The translations under genes were made by a program, and so were the position numbers. A stretch of DNA of 64,000 nucleotides. Source: Atriophallophorus winterbourni (lineage: Eukaryota; Platyhelminthes; Trematoda; Plagiorchiida; Microphallidae). Of this stretch, positions 1 through 11,549 are shown piece by piece (positions within the stretch are counted from its first letter, which is position 1; each line of letters starts with the position of its first letter). The notes below the pieces were generated by a model, which saw only the letters and a program-made list of their open reading frames with translations, was not told the DNA's origin and did no database searches. The stretch is from NCBI GenBank assembly GCA_013407085.1, contig JACCGJ010016197.1:17089-81088 (forward strand), read 5' to 3'.

Positions 1-660
1 CTCGTGTTCTGCTTTGGGACAAGTATATCGCGTGTGACTGCCTGGGATTTGAATGCTGTTATTCGTTGCGAATTGTGTTCCGGTTTATTGCGTTTAATAA
101 CCAGAGACGTACTTTGTTAGTGGTGAAATCTCCGTTGGATCAACCGCTACAAATCCAATCCACTGAAATCGATAAGTTACGCTGACGAAGCTGCTTTCAA
201 TTTGTCCATATTGAACCACGGAGCCAAGAAAGAAGCTATCTGACGTCGAAGAAAATAGCGATTGTAATCAACGCCTGCATGCTCAATGCCTTAGTGTAAA
301 ACAGTGAAATCTAGATCATCTACGTAATACCCAGAGATCCTTCTATTTAAGGAGCTGCGGTCGGAACGCGAATGAATCTTGAATAAACAGAATACCGAAT
401 GTTTAACTATTTTGTAATGTAGGTCACATTACTGCTACAGCGTTTAGTACATCGTTTGTGGAATGAAAAACGGACGTAGTTCAGATGATATTTACTATTT
501 GACGAATTTTATCTGGAAGAACATCATTTATTTTGCAGTAAATACTTTACAAAATTGTTTGTAAAAAACATGATATTTGTCGACATGTATCCCACTAGGA
601 TAAAAGAAGTCGCTATGTACAGCTCACAATTAGAGCATGTCAGTTATCAATATTTATAAG
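1..660 (+). repeat. Partial copy of long dispersed repeat (direct duplicate of 1720-2379)
   Basis: Bases 1-660 match 1720-2379 at a constant offset of 1,719 bp with only scattered substitutions and no indel that I can see, so this is a direct duplication cut by the window edge. A more diverged inverted copy lies at about 51.30-51.74 kb. On the minus strand it holds the relic of a short signal-peptide-like exon (ATG at 280) that is closed by a TAG after 14 codons. Confidence 0.85.
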
Positions 661-1556
661 ATTAATGACTGAAGAATTACTGGTAGACGTTTGTGGTTTT
701 CAGCACCCATAATCAAAGAAAAACATTACTATCCGCTATTTGCTTATTTACACCAAATATAAACTCGGCGAACTGTTTTTTTCAATTGTGTAACAAATAC
801 AGGCTTTCATTTTGTAATGCCATGAGAATAACATGAAGTCCTGGAATATAAAATTAATCCATTGTTTAAATTCATCACGCCGACGTAGAAAAACGATTAT
901 CTTTGGAACGCACTAATGCTTCTCCTCACCTATTGGTGAGGGGAGTTTTTCTGTTGCATTCCAGATTACACTCATACCAGAAGATATTTGTGAAAATATT
1001 GTTTGAAGTGGTGGACGCTCTCCTGTGGCATACCACCGAAATAAATCTGGACGCTCGATTGGCTCGTTAGCCACATACAGTCCTGTGCAAACTGAACTGA
1101 ACTGAACTGAATAAGGGACAATTCCGCACTTTCAAGGTCAACCACACAGAAATTGATAACTATTGCCCTGATTAGAAAGGAGTAACAAGGCGAATGGGGT
1201 TTTCGATGCGACATCAAACTTCGTATATAATTTTTCTAGCATAACAACGAACCAAACGACAATACGATCCATCTGTTTATTTGCAGATATAATCCCAAAA
1301 ACGGAAAAATATGGCTTCGTCCCTCATAGCAATTTTAAGGTGACAAGGCATTTCATTAACTAAAATTATGCACAGAAATAAACGGTTTACTGAAGCGAGA
1401 TGAAGAGAATATTTCAAAGCTTACCGTACAAGTGTGCTGCAACATATTTGAAAGAATATTGTTGGGAATCATTTGAAAATGTTCTTAAAACTGCGAGATT
1501 ATATATCCATATTTTGTTAGTATGCTTGCTAATATGTTAAATCGCCTATAATATAT
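661..1556 (+). repeat. Left part of long repeat, colinear with inverted copy at about 52.0-53.2 kb
   Basis: Segments at about 680-760, 1120-1310 and 1340-1460 match, in order, the reverse complement of about 53.15-53.05, 52.79-52.60 and 52.14-51.92 kb. Inside is a short pentanucleotide run, (aactg)n, near 1088-1111, and a hairpin near 910-945 with a ctcctcacc/ggtgagg stem followed by a T run. No gene is recognised. The site near 1302-1312 is the unoccupied version of a hammerhead-element insertion present in the other copy. Confidence 0.7.
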
Positions 1557-3189
1557 ATGACTAAGCTTTCAGCTAAGCTTTTATACATTTTGCTAATAGC
1601 AATCTATGGTGTTTTCATTATTGTATATTTTATTACAATAACCCTGCATATTTCATTATTGTTTTGTTTCAATGATACATGTAAATATGTACACATTCGA
1701 ATATACGATTCACGCCGCGCTCGTGTTCTGCTTTGGGACAAGTATATCGCGTGTGATTGCCTGGGATTTGTATGCTGTTATTCGTTGCGAATTGTGTTCC
1801 GGTTTATTGCGTTCAATAACCAGAGACGTACTTTGTTAGTGGTGAAATCTCCGTTGGATCAACCGCTACAAATCCAATCCACTGAAATCGATAAGTTACG
1901 CTGACGAAGCTGCTTTCAATTTGTCCATATTGAACCACGGAGTCAAGAAAGGAGCTATCTGACGTCGAAGAAAATAGCGATTGTAATCAGCGCCTGCATG
2001 CTCAATGCCTTAGTGTAAAACAGTGAAATCTAGATCATCTACGTAATACCCAGAGATCCTTCTATTTTAGGAGCTGCGGTCGGAACGCGAATGTATCTTG
2101 AATAAACAGAATACCGAATGTTTAACTATTTTGTAATGTAGGTCACATTACTGCTACAGTGTTTAGTACATCGTTTGTTGAATGAAAAACGGACGTAGTT
2201 CAGATGATATTTACTATTTGACGAATTTTATCTGGAAGAACATCATTTATTTTGCAGTAAATACTTTACAAAATTGTTTGTAAAAAACATGATATTTCTC
2301 GACATGTATCCCACTAGGATAAAAGAAGTCGCTATGTACAGCTCACAATTAGAGCATGTCAGTTATCAATAATTATAGGCTGATGGTGTGTGTATTGCAT
2401 ATTTGCCTGCAAATAAAGAACAATAATAACCGTTTGGGTTCAACAATCAACGATCAAGTAGTGCTTATCGTTGTGAAAATTTTCCGATAGAATATGCTCA
2501 TGTAAAATTTAATGGGTTATGAAATCATCATATACTTATGTGGTACATCCGCTGTCAATGCTTTAACGAAATGAGGTTCACGATAGCTAAATATGTAATC
2601 CAAAAGTCAGTCATTTGAGATTTGGTCGTAGCTTGCTAGCAAAGTGCAAACAGCTGAGTATCGAATGTGTCATCAGTATTCTATTAGAGATTCACTACAG
2701 AGAATGCAAGCAGTTACTTTAAAATGCGTTGCGAGTAAAAGTTAGAATTTGATTTTAATGCATTCTTCATCGATCGTATTCAATCGCAGTTTTTAATTCG
2801 CAATGCACTGTTCCTCCATAAATAGTGACCAAAGTATGTTTGAAAAACCGAATGCCATTTACTTACTTACTAAAAGTTGACATATGAAACAAAAATATAG
2901 TGTATAGAAATATGTTGACGTGTGAGAATTTAAATATAACAAAACAATCTTGCATTTTAATGACAACTGTTGCGAAAGCCATTAATTGATTTAGACAGAT
3001 TCTCTGCGTTCCAAAACGATTATTCAATGATCTTCCATTAACTTGACCAACATCTAAATCGCTAGAACCCATTCATGCAAAATCACGTAAACATGATTTT
3101 GGTCTAATGCATGATATTGTTCATGTTTCATTTTTTTATGCATCGCACGGCCGCAGCTGTTTTGCGGATACGCTCCCAATGCAATATAT
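1557..3189 (+). repeat. Long dispersed repeat, middle part (inverted copy at about 49.2-51.9 kb)
   Basis: This stretch is colinear with the reverse complement of about 51.9-49.2 kb: 1720-2370 with 51.74-51.30, 2373-2860 with 51.28-50.79, 2863-2950 with 50.78-50.69, and 2950-3150 with 49.43-49.21. About 1.26 kb present in the other copy (49.43-50.69 kb) is absent here. An ORF at 1557-1904 begins with a hydrophobic run, but I see no conservation supporting it. I consider it chance. Confidence 0.75.
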
Positions 3190-3835
3190 GCTCTAATGGC
3201 GCACATCTCATATAGCCTCTGACAACAAAGTCAGCTTCTGGGGTCCACGCATGGCATTGTGTGACCCGGCTAAACTGCTTCTAATGACAGGAGAAAGGGT
3301 GGAGGCAACTGAGTGGTGCCTTTAAACTAGCTTGCTCCGGGCAGCTGGAGCTCGTAAGACCATGATATCTGTCCACCTAGTGGAATAAAAACACTTATTT
3401 CAAACCTCCAGAGCCTTGTGGCTAAATCCAAACATGGAAGAGTTTTCAGGAGTCAACCTCAAGAAACAATCCGTTGTCGGAGTACCGTTAGGCAGTCCGA
3501 AGTTGTATACAACTTTGTCATGACAACTCCTGAAACGGCAACGTTTCCCAAACGTATCAGCACAAGTGTTCTTTTGGATCCGTGGGTGCTGTGGCGAGGT
3601 ACCACTTGCTGCATGGGCAACAGCAAGTTATATATAATGAACTGCTCTGTCGTACATCTCAACGTACCATTCCGCTCCTATGAAAGCAGTAGATACCAGT
3701 TAAAAAATGTAGCTCGACTGGCTTACAGGACAGCGCCTGAGGATGCTTTTTACGGCAGGAGAGATTTTCAGGTTTCGTTGGAGACTGCATCATTCCGCAT
3801 CAGCGAAATGAATTACTAAACAATAAAGGTTATTT
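3190..3835 (-). repeat. Repeat family C, inverted copy
   Basis: A repeat of about 650 bp found four times in the window: here on the minus strand, and on the plus strand at 48516-49200, at 24114-24775 (B1) and at 33569-34235 (B2). Shared landmarks are the cagtcgagccatag block, the tacgttyggacaacgatg block and an aggcagtgg block. ORFs overlapping it (3418-3819 and its reverse) are not conserved as protein between copies. It is non-coding as far as I can tell and its element class is unknown. Confidence 0.75.
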
Positions 3836-3837
3836 CT

Positions 3838-5200
3838 GAAACTGGGAACCTAAAACTTCCGTTTCATGCTTCCGTGATTTCACGACGACATCTGGAATCT
3901 CAGAATCGTAAGATTATCAACTGTGATAAACAATGAGCTAAAGAGGCTCAATGTCGACGTGGCTGCACTGCAAGAAACGCGATTACCAGACACTGGTATG
4001 CCAACAGAAAGAGATTACGAACTTTTGGGAAGGAAGGGGTTTTTATCATCCTTGACTGCACCGAGTTGGGTTTGCCGTGAGAAAAAGCCTTATAAGGCAG
4101 CAGAACAGAGCAGCAGCGGGAGCGAGCGGATGTGGACTCAAAATATGATGTGTATTGCTGGTACTATTACATTGGTCAACGTTTATGAACCGATGCTCTC
4201 TGCGACGACTGCTGAAAAAAACGCTTTTTACCATAACCTTACAACAGTCCTCAATATCGTGCTGCAAAAACTGTGTAGTGATATTGGGTGATCACAATAG
4301 CCGAGTTATTGCTGAATATGAGTCAAGGAACAACTGTCTCGAAGATTCGTTGTAGGTAAAACCAATGAAAATAGAGAAAGCCTATTAGAAATATGATGAC
4401 AGTACTAATTTTGTGTCAGTAACACTGACTTTCAAACAAAACCACCGCATAAAATCTCATGGAAACATCATCGCCCTAAGCATCGGGAGTTTTGTTAGGC
4501 GCACTTATATAGGAAGCTTACTCCTCACCAGATCTTATCAAATCGAGGACTGCGACACTGGACATTCGCTGGTTTGTGCAAAACTGAATCTTCCCAGTCG
4601 AGATTTCACCACACAAATTGCCTGCTAAACCAAGAATAAATATCGCTCACATGTGCCAACTTAATTTAGCTGCTTCAGAAAACTAGGGATCGCTGGAAGC
4701 TGCATCTGCCGAGCTGCATCTTCCACTCACGATCAGAAAAAAGCTCGAAATAGCGACTGGTTCAAAGCAAAAGCTTTTGAGATGACTGCTGCGTTAGATG
4801 GAAAACGTTCAGCATTCTTGAGGTTCGGATATACGCCAACAGAAGGGAAGTAACGAGTTCTAAGAGCAGCAAGAATAAAGGTCCAACTGCCTGCAACACG
4901 ATGTGCAATCGACGATCATACTGAAATTATCCCTACGATCTAAAACGTTGATGACACTGGAAACTATCATGGTATGTATGTTTGGATCAAGAAAGCCATT
5001 TGTTCAATCAAACTTAAAAAAAGTTCTTCTTATTTTGTATCTGGTATCCCAATTGTCGTCAGTACTCAGCGGATGGAAATATGTATAGAGCAGGTCTGCT
5101 TTTTGTAATCTGGGGACAGAAAGAGTTTACTGCATGTACCGTTGAGCTGTTGCCAATCATTGAAAACCTAGATACCTTCCCTACGAGCCATGTGAAGCAG
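3838..5200 (+). pseudogene. RTE-like LINE fragment: endonuclease and linker region
   Basis: A decayed non-LTR retrotransposon. The apurinic-like endonuclease start is readable from about 3880, with residues INNELKRLNVDVAALQETRLPDTG at 3923-3996; the catalytic Glu sits in ALQETR. It continues through ILGDHN (about 4279), equivalent to the GDxN motif. The downstream linker (FKAKAFEM..., about 4770-4890) resembles the spacer between endonuclease and reverse transcriptase of RTE elements. The frame breaks repeatedly (frames used at 3923-4291, 4155-4355, 4413-4628 and 4903-5088). No reverse-transcriptase core is present, so the copy is dead and truncated. Confidence 0.75.
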
Positions 5201-6335
5201 GGGCTTCAATTTTAATCGTTGTTCATAAAAATGTGTTGAAAAATGTCAGCCAGGTTTCATAAATAAATTGGGAACTTTCGCTTATGAATACGGAATGATT
5301 GGGTTGCCTATCATTTAACCAGATTGAAAAATCCGTTCTCAAATTCAGATATTAGTTAACTAGATGATGATATATATATAAAGAAATTTATAAATAATAA
5401 TTAGCAGAATCGCGGGAAATTATCAATAAAACAAATGAGGAAAACTTGAATATCAAGAGCTACCTTCTTTCTTTACAAAGTTATCTACAACTGTTAATCG
5501 AACGAGAAACATCTTAAAGAATTATCATATGAATCGAAAATCAATTATCTGTTTGTTTAAAAATGTTATTTGGAGAAATCGGTATTTAGAAAAGCAATCA
5601 ATCTCAGGTATCTAACATAAGTATTACCAGATTAACTAACATAACATGAAACAAAGTTGTTTTCTGGTGACCGCATCAACTGTGTTTTCCATAAGTCGCA
5701 TGCATCGAAATTCACAACTTCATACAAAAGACCGTCAATGTTTCATTACTTTCGGTGAGGCTTGTTAATGAAAAATTTCCAAAAATATTATTATGATTTA
5801 GCAACGGGTATCCTTATGGAAGCTACTTTGAATAAATATTTTACTGGAAAGCAACAAAATGATTCTATCAACTCTTAACTCATTTATTTTGGCTTTTATT
5901 TTGTTTATTTTACATTTGCTACTCAATAGTAGCTCAAACAAAATTTTTTTTGACTTGCTTGATGTTCTCTTCTTTTTCAACTCAACTAATGGGCAGAATG
6001 AAAGCGAAATTATAAATACAATAACAATGAAACCGAAAACCATGTACAAAAGTTTCATCACGAATTTAATTTGCGCAAATACATTCCAATTTTCGGAAAT
6101 CATATTTCCTGAAACGGAAGCAACACCGTAAATCCTCATTGAAATCACTGTCTCAACAAAATGTTTTCAAACCGCAAGATGCTTATCGGAGCGTAGGATG
6201 TAAGCTTCACAAGACCTTCATTATTCATAAGCGTTATGAGTTGCCCGTGAGAAATCACTTTGTGATTATGCATTATAACGCCGTATTAAGTAGCAAGAAA
6301 CCTATTCAACAGTGGATTATTAAGAACTCACAAAC
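5201..6335. other. No recognised gene; one hydrophobic minus-strand ORF
   Basis: AT-rich spacer. A minus-strand reading frame (Met at 6058, stop at 5798, 86 residues) begins MKLLYMVFGFIVIVFIISLSFC, resembling a signal peptide or single membrane segment, followed by a Lys/Ser-rich stretch and low-complexity residues. No splice sites, promoter or family support was found. It may be chance in AT-rich DNA, or a small exon. Confidence 0.3.
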
Positions 6336-6446
6336 TCAAAGCTTACTGAAATATTGTGGTGCTCACATCCCCATCCCTAACACACCACTACCGGTTCCGG
6401 GCTGTTTTCCATCGTCAGGTGGAGACAGTAAGATCAAAGCTTACTG
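6336..6446 (-). mobile_element. Solo hammerhead-ribozyme insertion with 13-bp target duplication
   Basis: An 85-bp insert (6349-6433) is flanked by the perfect direct repeat tcaaagcttactg at 6336-6348 and 6434-6446. Read on the minus strand, the insert is little more than a hammerhead motif plus a tail homologous to the hammerhead units at 52.4 kb (GTCTCCACCTGACGA, ACCGGTAGTG, GGGATGGGGATGTGAGCA). A 13-bp repeat bracketing a repeat-family insert implies a staggered-cut integration. The mechanism is inferred as retrotransposition of a short ribozyme RNA. Confidence 0.75.
6382..6425 (-). ncRNA. Degenerate type I hammerhead ribozyme
   Basis: Minus strand shows CUGACGA (canonical CUGANGA), a UGG/CC-type stem II with an AAAACA loop, then GGAA in place of GAAA, then a CCGG palindromic stem III with essentially no loop. 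Stem I is CCAC/GUGG. The change in the GAAA box probably lowers or abolishes activity. The tiny stem III is typical of animal retrotransposon-associated hammerheads. Confidence 0.6.
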
Positions 6447-8402
6447 CTTCCATTTGCACGCTGAGCAGACATTAGGCTATAGGCCATTAGGTATAGTGTT
6501 GGGAGAGTTTTTATTCGACACATTGCATCATTGTTCATTCAATTTAGATAATGCAAATAGCTTGACTCTAATTTTGTATTAGATCCTTGCATCTAGACAT
6601 AACATTTACTCACTACTTAAGCCGATAAAAACCACCATGATGTAATTACATCTTTTAACAGAAACCATAACATTCAAATTAGGGTCTTTTTACATTTGTA
6701 TCAGTAATTTTATTTACTCTTAGAGTATAATTTGGAAATCGGTCAAGCATTTACTGGGCATAGTTTAATGCCCGATAAATGTTTATGCTGGGATTTCGAG
6801 ACATGTCGTTAGTATAGCACCATCAGCAGTGAAAGAATGTGTTCTGGTTGTATCCTTTCAATGTGCGGTTGCGCAACTATTTATACTTGAATAATGTAGT
6901 CATTTAGATTAGGAACACTTCATTTCAGCTGACAATTTTTCAAATGCTAGGAGCTGTTGGACATACGTCACTGCATGAGAAAGATGATCTCCATTTTAGG
7001 CTGACGATTTAACCTCATTTGCGTCTTCATCCACAAGTTTCGACCTCTGAGATTGTGTAAACTAATCGAGCTAACCGTATCTGATATTGGCTTACAAGTT
7101 CGTACGATTCATGCGAAATAACGTTAAATACCTAGATTCGGATGTGAAGCTCAGGGACACGACAGATAAGATATCCAAGTAACTATTATCTTCACATTAT
7201 TGAGGTGGGAAATAGATTATGCCTGACTTGGTGAAAACTTCTGAGTTTAATAGAGGATTAACACGTTTTATCTTATCGTTTTAGAGCCTACGTCATAATG
7301 AGTATAGAAATCGAAGATCGGATAACATTCACAGTGCTTAGTCTCAATTCAAATAACTTATTACACAAAACAAAACCGAGTGATCGGGTGTCAGCAGACT
7401 GTGACATTTTGTGTTCGATATACGGCTGCATAGATTTACCGTCGCTGTTAATTCTTGTTAAATGATATGAATTAAAATACTTCATTTAATAATCCTAAAA
7501 AGCGATTCTAAAACATACCCAGCTTCTTTTCCAACACTTCTAAATCTGTAGATGAAAAATCGGTTAGTCGTCAGATTTAATTGAAATCATTTTAGACATT
7601 TTCTTTTTCTAACTTCTTTAAATCAAAGCCTTTTTGTTTAAAACTTAAATGAGTTAGCAATCGTTTTGGTATTGTGAAACGTTGTGGATTAACATGTCGT
7701 CGTATGATGTTTATCCTTTGTCTACAAGGGCAACGCGATCTACGCTGGCTGTGTTCTGTTTATTCAAAGTTAGAACGTTTGTATTCCAAACGATCTACTC
7801 CGTAGAGAGTTCAATTTAGTAAGACGAACATTCGTAGTTGCGCTATAAATATGTTTGCAAAGAAAAATGAAAGCACCGAACCATCGACTTGGGAGGAAAT
7901 TGCATTTGATCACTCATATCAGAGGCACAATGTGAATGCTCATGTTCATCCTTGGGAATAGCAGATACGCTTTTTGGCCGATGAGCTTAGAGCATCTAAG
8001 AATACTACTGCCTAACGCTATAATCGTTGTGGGATAGATTGATTCTATCAAATCGAGTTTTCTAGTTATTTAAAACACTTTGATGCATGAGATAATTGCA
8101 TGCCTGTGTTGTACATCCATCGTAGACATCGGTCGAAATAGGTCATGAGCACGGATAATAGGTAGAAGTGAATGAGATGTTCGCCTAAACATTAGGTATA
8201 ACCGGGATATATGAATACAATGTGGTCTTGAGGTAAACGTGACGCTGAGTACACCGTGGTGTAGAAGAGAATCACTGGCAGTCGACATGATGTCTCCACT
8301 TTGGTATAGTTGTTAGTGGTTGCTCTACAATGAAGCAAGTTTTATTTGTTTTTCAACATGCTTCAAAAGACAAAATCAAGATTTTGAATTGTTCACATTT
8401 AC
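6447..8402. other. No recognised gene
   Basis: About 2 kb of AT-rich sequence. The short reading frames here (for example 7288-7485 and 8070-8288, both minus) have no recognisable motif or splice context, and I see no repeat shared with the rest of the window. Confidence 0.5.
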
Positions 8403-8443
8403 ACATTACAACCGGTTTTCGGCTGTATGCTGTCCTCAGGAGC
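8403..8443 (-). ncRNA. Decayed hammerhead motif
   Basis: On the minus strand, CUGAGGA (fits CUGANGA) is followed by an AUACA-like loop, GAAAACCGG and GUUGUAAUGUG. Order and spacing match the other hammerheads in the window, but stem II pairs poorly and stem III carries an extra A. Probably an old family member. It overlaps the plus-strand reading frames 8320-8604 and 8330-8587, which are therefore unlikely to be genes. Confidence 0.4.
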
Positions 8444-8835
8444 CGAAATCAAGTAGCTTCTGGGACTATAAGCAACCCGAAAACTGGTCAGATGAAAGAA
8501 TTGGAAAGTTTTATCTTCCATTTACGCGTTCATCAGAGATTGTATCTTGCTCAAATTTCATTATTCATCGGATGTATAGAGATATAATTTACAGTTCAAA
8601 ATAACTTGCACTCATTTAACATTTTGATAAGCAGCCTAATCCTTCGGAAATATATCACATCCAGAACTTACAAATTTGTCTATAATTTGCGATTGTTACG
8701 CGAAAATTAAAAAAGCTAATACTCGAACAAAGGTGGTATAATAAACATTTTGACAAAAATTATATGTTCAAGTTTTTCTAGTTAATCAAAATAACATTGA
8801 CATGCTATGGGCTTACATATTAAACAGCAACTTAC

Positions 8836-8910
8836 CGGTTGGTAGGTCCCCAAGCTGATCTCCACTATCAAACACATCAACAGAATGCAAGCAAAAACAA
8901 TCTTCATCAT
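8836..8910 (-). CDS. Candidate first coding exon of a secreted protein
   Basis: The minus strand from the ATG at 8910 encodes 25 residues, MMKIVFACILLMCLIVEISL followed by GTYQP: a short n-region with Lys3, a hydrophobic core and a polar end, i.e. a classic signal peptide. Codon 25 is followed immediately by GTAAGT (8835-8830), a consensus splice donor. Upstream, TATTTAAA (8966-8959) lies about 50 bp before the ATG, and two ATTGG (reverse CCAAT) boxes sit further up (about 8986-9035). Promoter, start, leader and donor in the right order make this the best host-gene candidate here. The remaining exons would lie at lower coordinates and I could not identify them. The mature product is unknown; it could be a secreted protease, inhibitor or peptide. 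Confidence 0.55.
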
Positions 8911-8958
8911 TTCCGAAAATTTCTCAAACCGATTACTGTATTGTGAAACTGACCACGG

Positions 8959-8966
8959 TTTAAATA
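8959..8966 (-). promoter_or_regulatory. TATA-like box upstream of signal-peptide exon
   Basis: TATTTAAA on the minus strand, 49 bp upstream of the ATG at 8910. This allows a start site about 30 bp downstream and a 5' UTR of roughly 20-25 nt. Inferred from position only. Confidence 0.4.
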
Positions 8967-9154
8967 GAGTGCTCTCGGCTTAGTGACCAATGGCGTTTTA
9001 CCAGGACTGTCCAATGGTGTGATGATAAATTTCTTTCGTCGTTGAGCGAAAACTACTTTAAGAAGAAGACGTTATAAGGGTAAACAAAGTTAGATTTTGC
9101 AGATTCTGTTTATTAGGGTTTGTACAAGCGGTCAGGCGCTTCAGTCGCTGATTG

Positions 9155-9480
9155 ATGACCAATGTTGTGTTGCTCACATCCTTACACCAGAACCCACAAC
9201 TCTATTTGAGGACGGCAAACAGCCAGGCACTGTTCGTGGTGTGTAAGTGGTCATTCATTAGCACCTCGATCGCTTGACAACAAATAACTGTGATTCTGCA
9301 TTTGAACATCGTTTCCGTTGTATCAACCGGAAGTCTAAATTTACCACTCCTCCACTGCTACGAGTCTCACCGAAGCCTAACTTAATGTCTCCACCTCATG
9401 ACGGCAAACAGCCAGACAACTTAAGTGGTGTGTAAGTGGTATGTGAGCAAAACTTACATAGGTCTGACGCGTAATGTTGA
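9155..9480 (+). mobile_element. Decayed dimeric hammerhead-family element
   Basis: Same architecture as the element at 52.14-52.59 kb. A fold-back start (gaccaatgttgtgttgctcacatcc) is followed by gaggacggcaaacagcc (from 9208). A second unit with ctccacctcatgacggcaaacagcc lies about 189 bp later (9400), and the element ends in a gtatgtgagcaaaac segment. The second core reads CUCAUGA instead of CUGANGA, and GAAA is GACA, so neither ribozyme looks active. No clear target-site duplication was found. Confidence 0.6.
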
Positions 9481-10084
9481 GAACATAAACAACATATAAT
9501 AGCACTACAATCACCACCTTCAGTTGGTTGTCTCAATGAACAGCTGGGATATGGGCTGATTGATCTTGTGTTCATCGGTACGACTTTACACCGTAGGGAT
9601 TCAACAGGCGGTTTAGTGAGAGATTCAATTAAAAGTGGGGGTTAGAATGCTACACAATGGCATTCTCTGTGCTCACTAATACTCTACTGACTTATGATAG
9701 GTGAATCAATAATATGATTACTTGATCAGTTCCAAACATCTTTTACCATATTTACAAGAAATCAGCAGCAGTATTCGAGAATGCTTGAACGTCAATGTTT
9801 ACATTAATGTTTACCATAAAAAACGGTACAAAATATCAACGAGATAAATGCATTCCCAATTTTTCATGACTACATTCTTTTGAACTTTCGCAGTTCGTTT
9901 AACTTGATTGTATTTTCCACGCTCCGATAAATATCATTACGAATTTCTTCTATTCCTTGAATTTCCAGTAAAATAGAATAACTGTTTTACTATATTATTG
10001 ATATTTTTCTGATTAATTCCGCCAGAAATAAAATCAGCTTGTATTTTTCTACTGAACTATCAATACGCACCTTTTACCGATAGA
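9481..10084. other. No recognised gene
   Basis: AT-rich spacer without readable protein motifs or shared repeats. Confidence 0.45.
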
Positions 10085-11240
10085 TATGAGATCAAAAAAT
10101 ACCTGCCTCAACGGAAAATGTGGCAATTTTGGCTAAGGGCATCGAGTGCACAGCTTGCAAGCAGGAGCTTACCCTAGCTGCTCAGGCATACATAACTCTC
10201 ACTACGGGAAATATGCAGAATACCGCTGGTTGCAGTGGTATTGTACAATGTTGAACAATGTTGATTTTCCGGGCGTTTGCTACGTGTGAAATGCATGTAG
10301 AAGTAAACAGCCTATTGATATACCCACAAATCGTCCACATGGGGCAAATCTGGAATCTAGAATAAAGATTTTGGAAAACTGTTATCGAAAACTTGAGGAA
10401 ACAGTTAAACCATTTTTAGTAGATACATTTGCCAACCCGAAATATATGTTTTTCAAGGATGATAAAAATACGCATAAAGGTGCTCCCTTAACTTAGTGTA
10501 GTGAAAGCTAATCCGGGTGTGATAAAAATGGACCTAGTGAATGCTGCTTACCGTGGTCCTCCTTTGATAAATTAGCGAACACTTAAGCCAGAAATCCCAA
10601 CCGTCTGGTTCCAGATCAGATCCAAACAAGAAACGCAACACTACCGCTCTTTCAAAGAGGACAGATAACGCTCTCAGTGTAATCTACACAAATCTACCGT
10701 AGTCTACAGATACACTTTTTAAAGCAAAACAAGCACAAACGTTCAAGGAATGGGCTAAGCTCTGTAAACAAATGTGCTGGATAACAATAGAACTTCTTTC
10801 GTTGACACGCTTAACTAGGTGTGAATGATCCCCACACGTTAACCGGCTGTCCCTATTAAGGGTGACATTACGAACTAAATCTGAGATGGAATAAGTCATA
10901 CTTAATGCATATCTACTCAGATCTTGTCCTGATTTGAATTACCAAGCTGGAAAAGAATACGTCAATTCACTTGTCAAGACAAGTCAACATCATGTACTTT
11001 CATATTACTCGGTGTCCCCGTAAATGTTGACCAAGTATCAACTTCGGAACCAAAGCAACATGATTTAAACAATTTGATCTCGTGATAAAATCGTAGTTGA
11101 GACTTTTAAAATTCTTGAATCATACAACTACAAAGGCAATGTGCCCAGTCCTCTGAATATCAATTTTCTAATGACCGACATGATGACCACTATCAATATC
11201 AACTGGAACTTTTCCCACGCATAGCTTTCACCAGACGTAA
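10085..11240 (+). pseudogene. CR1-like LINE ORF1 fragment
   Basis: Fragmented plus-strand homology to the PHD/ORF1 protein at 44.9-46.2 kb. FPGVCYV (about 10267), a LESRIKILE coiled-coil-like stretch (about 10350), ALSVIYTNL (about 10670), LLSLTRLTR (about 10790), and NYKGNVPSPLNINFL (about 11127) correspond in order to VCYIC, LESSVQRIE, LSVICTN, AVTRLVR and NYKGDGPPPLKLTFL of that protein. Many stops and frameshifts. A dead copy that ends before the endonuclease. Confidence 0.7.
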
Positions 11241-11549
11241 AACTTATCGTAGTCAACCGTGCTCCTGCACTAACACACGGATGCGAATGTACGATAAGCA
11301 TCATTTACCGCACGCCACTATCATAAAAATCTTTTAATCACAAACTAATCTAATCCTTACATTACATCTCAAGCTACTAGAATACTCACATTCTGATGAA
11401 GAAGTAAGCACTCCTTGCATTCAATTAAAAATAAATTTATGGAAGCTATCGAAATTGCTTCATTGTACGACTACGTTGACTAGCCAACTCTTAGATGGGG
11501 TATGGACCAAACTTCAACCATTGAACGTGTCTTAACGAATGAAGCAACC
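11241..11549. other. No recognised feature
   Basis: Short spacer between a plus-strand CR1 scrap and a minus-strand RTE scrap. Confidence 0.4.

Noticed and set aside
911..945. Hairpin ctcctcacc/ggtgagg followed by a T run, resembling a bacterial terminator
   Set aside because: The sequence is eukaryotic; a short hairpin alone in repeat DNA has no supporting context.
3418..3819. 133-residue plus-strand frame
   Set aside because: Lies in repeat family C; homologous copies at 24.2, 33.7 and 48.6 kb do not keep the frame.
8320..8604. 94- and 85-residue overlapping plus-strand frames
   Set aside because: They overlap each other in two frames and cover a decayed hammerhead on the other strand; no motif.
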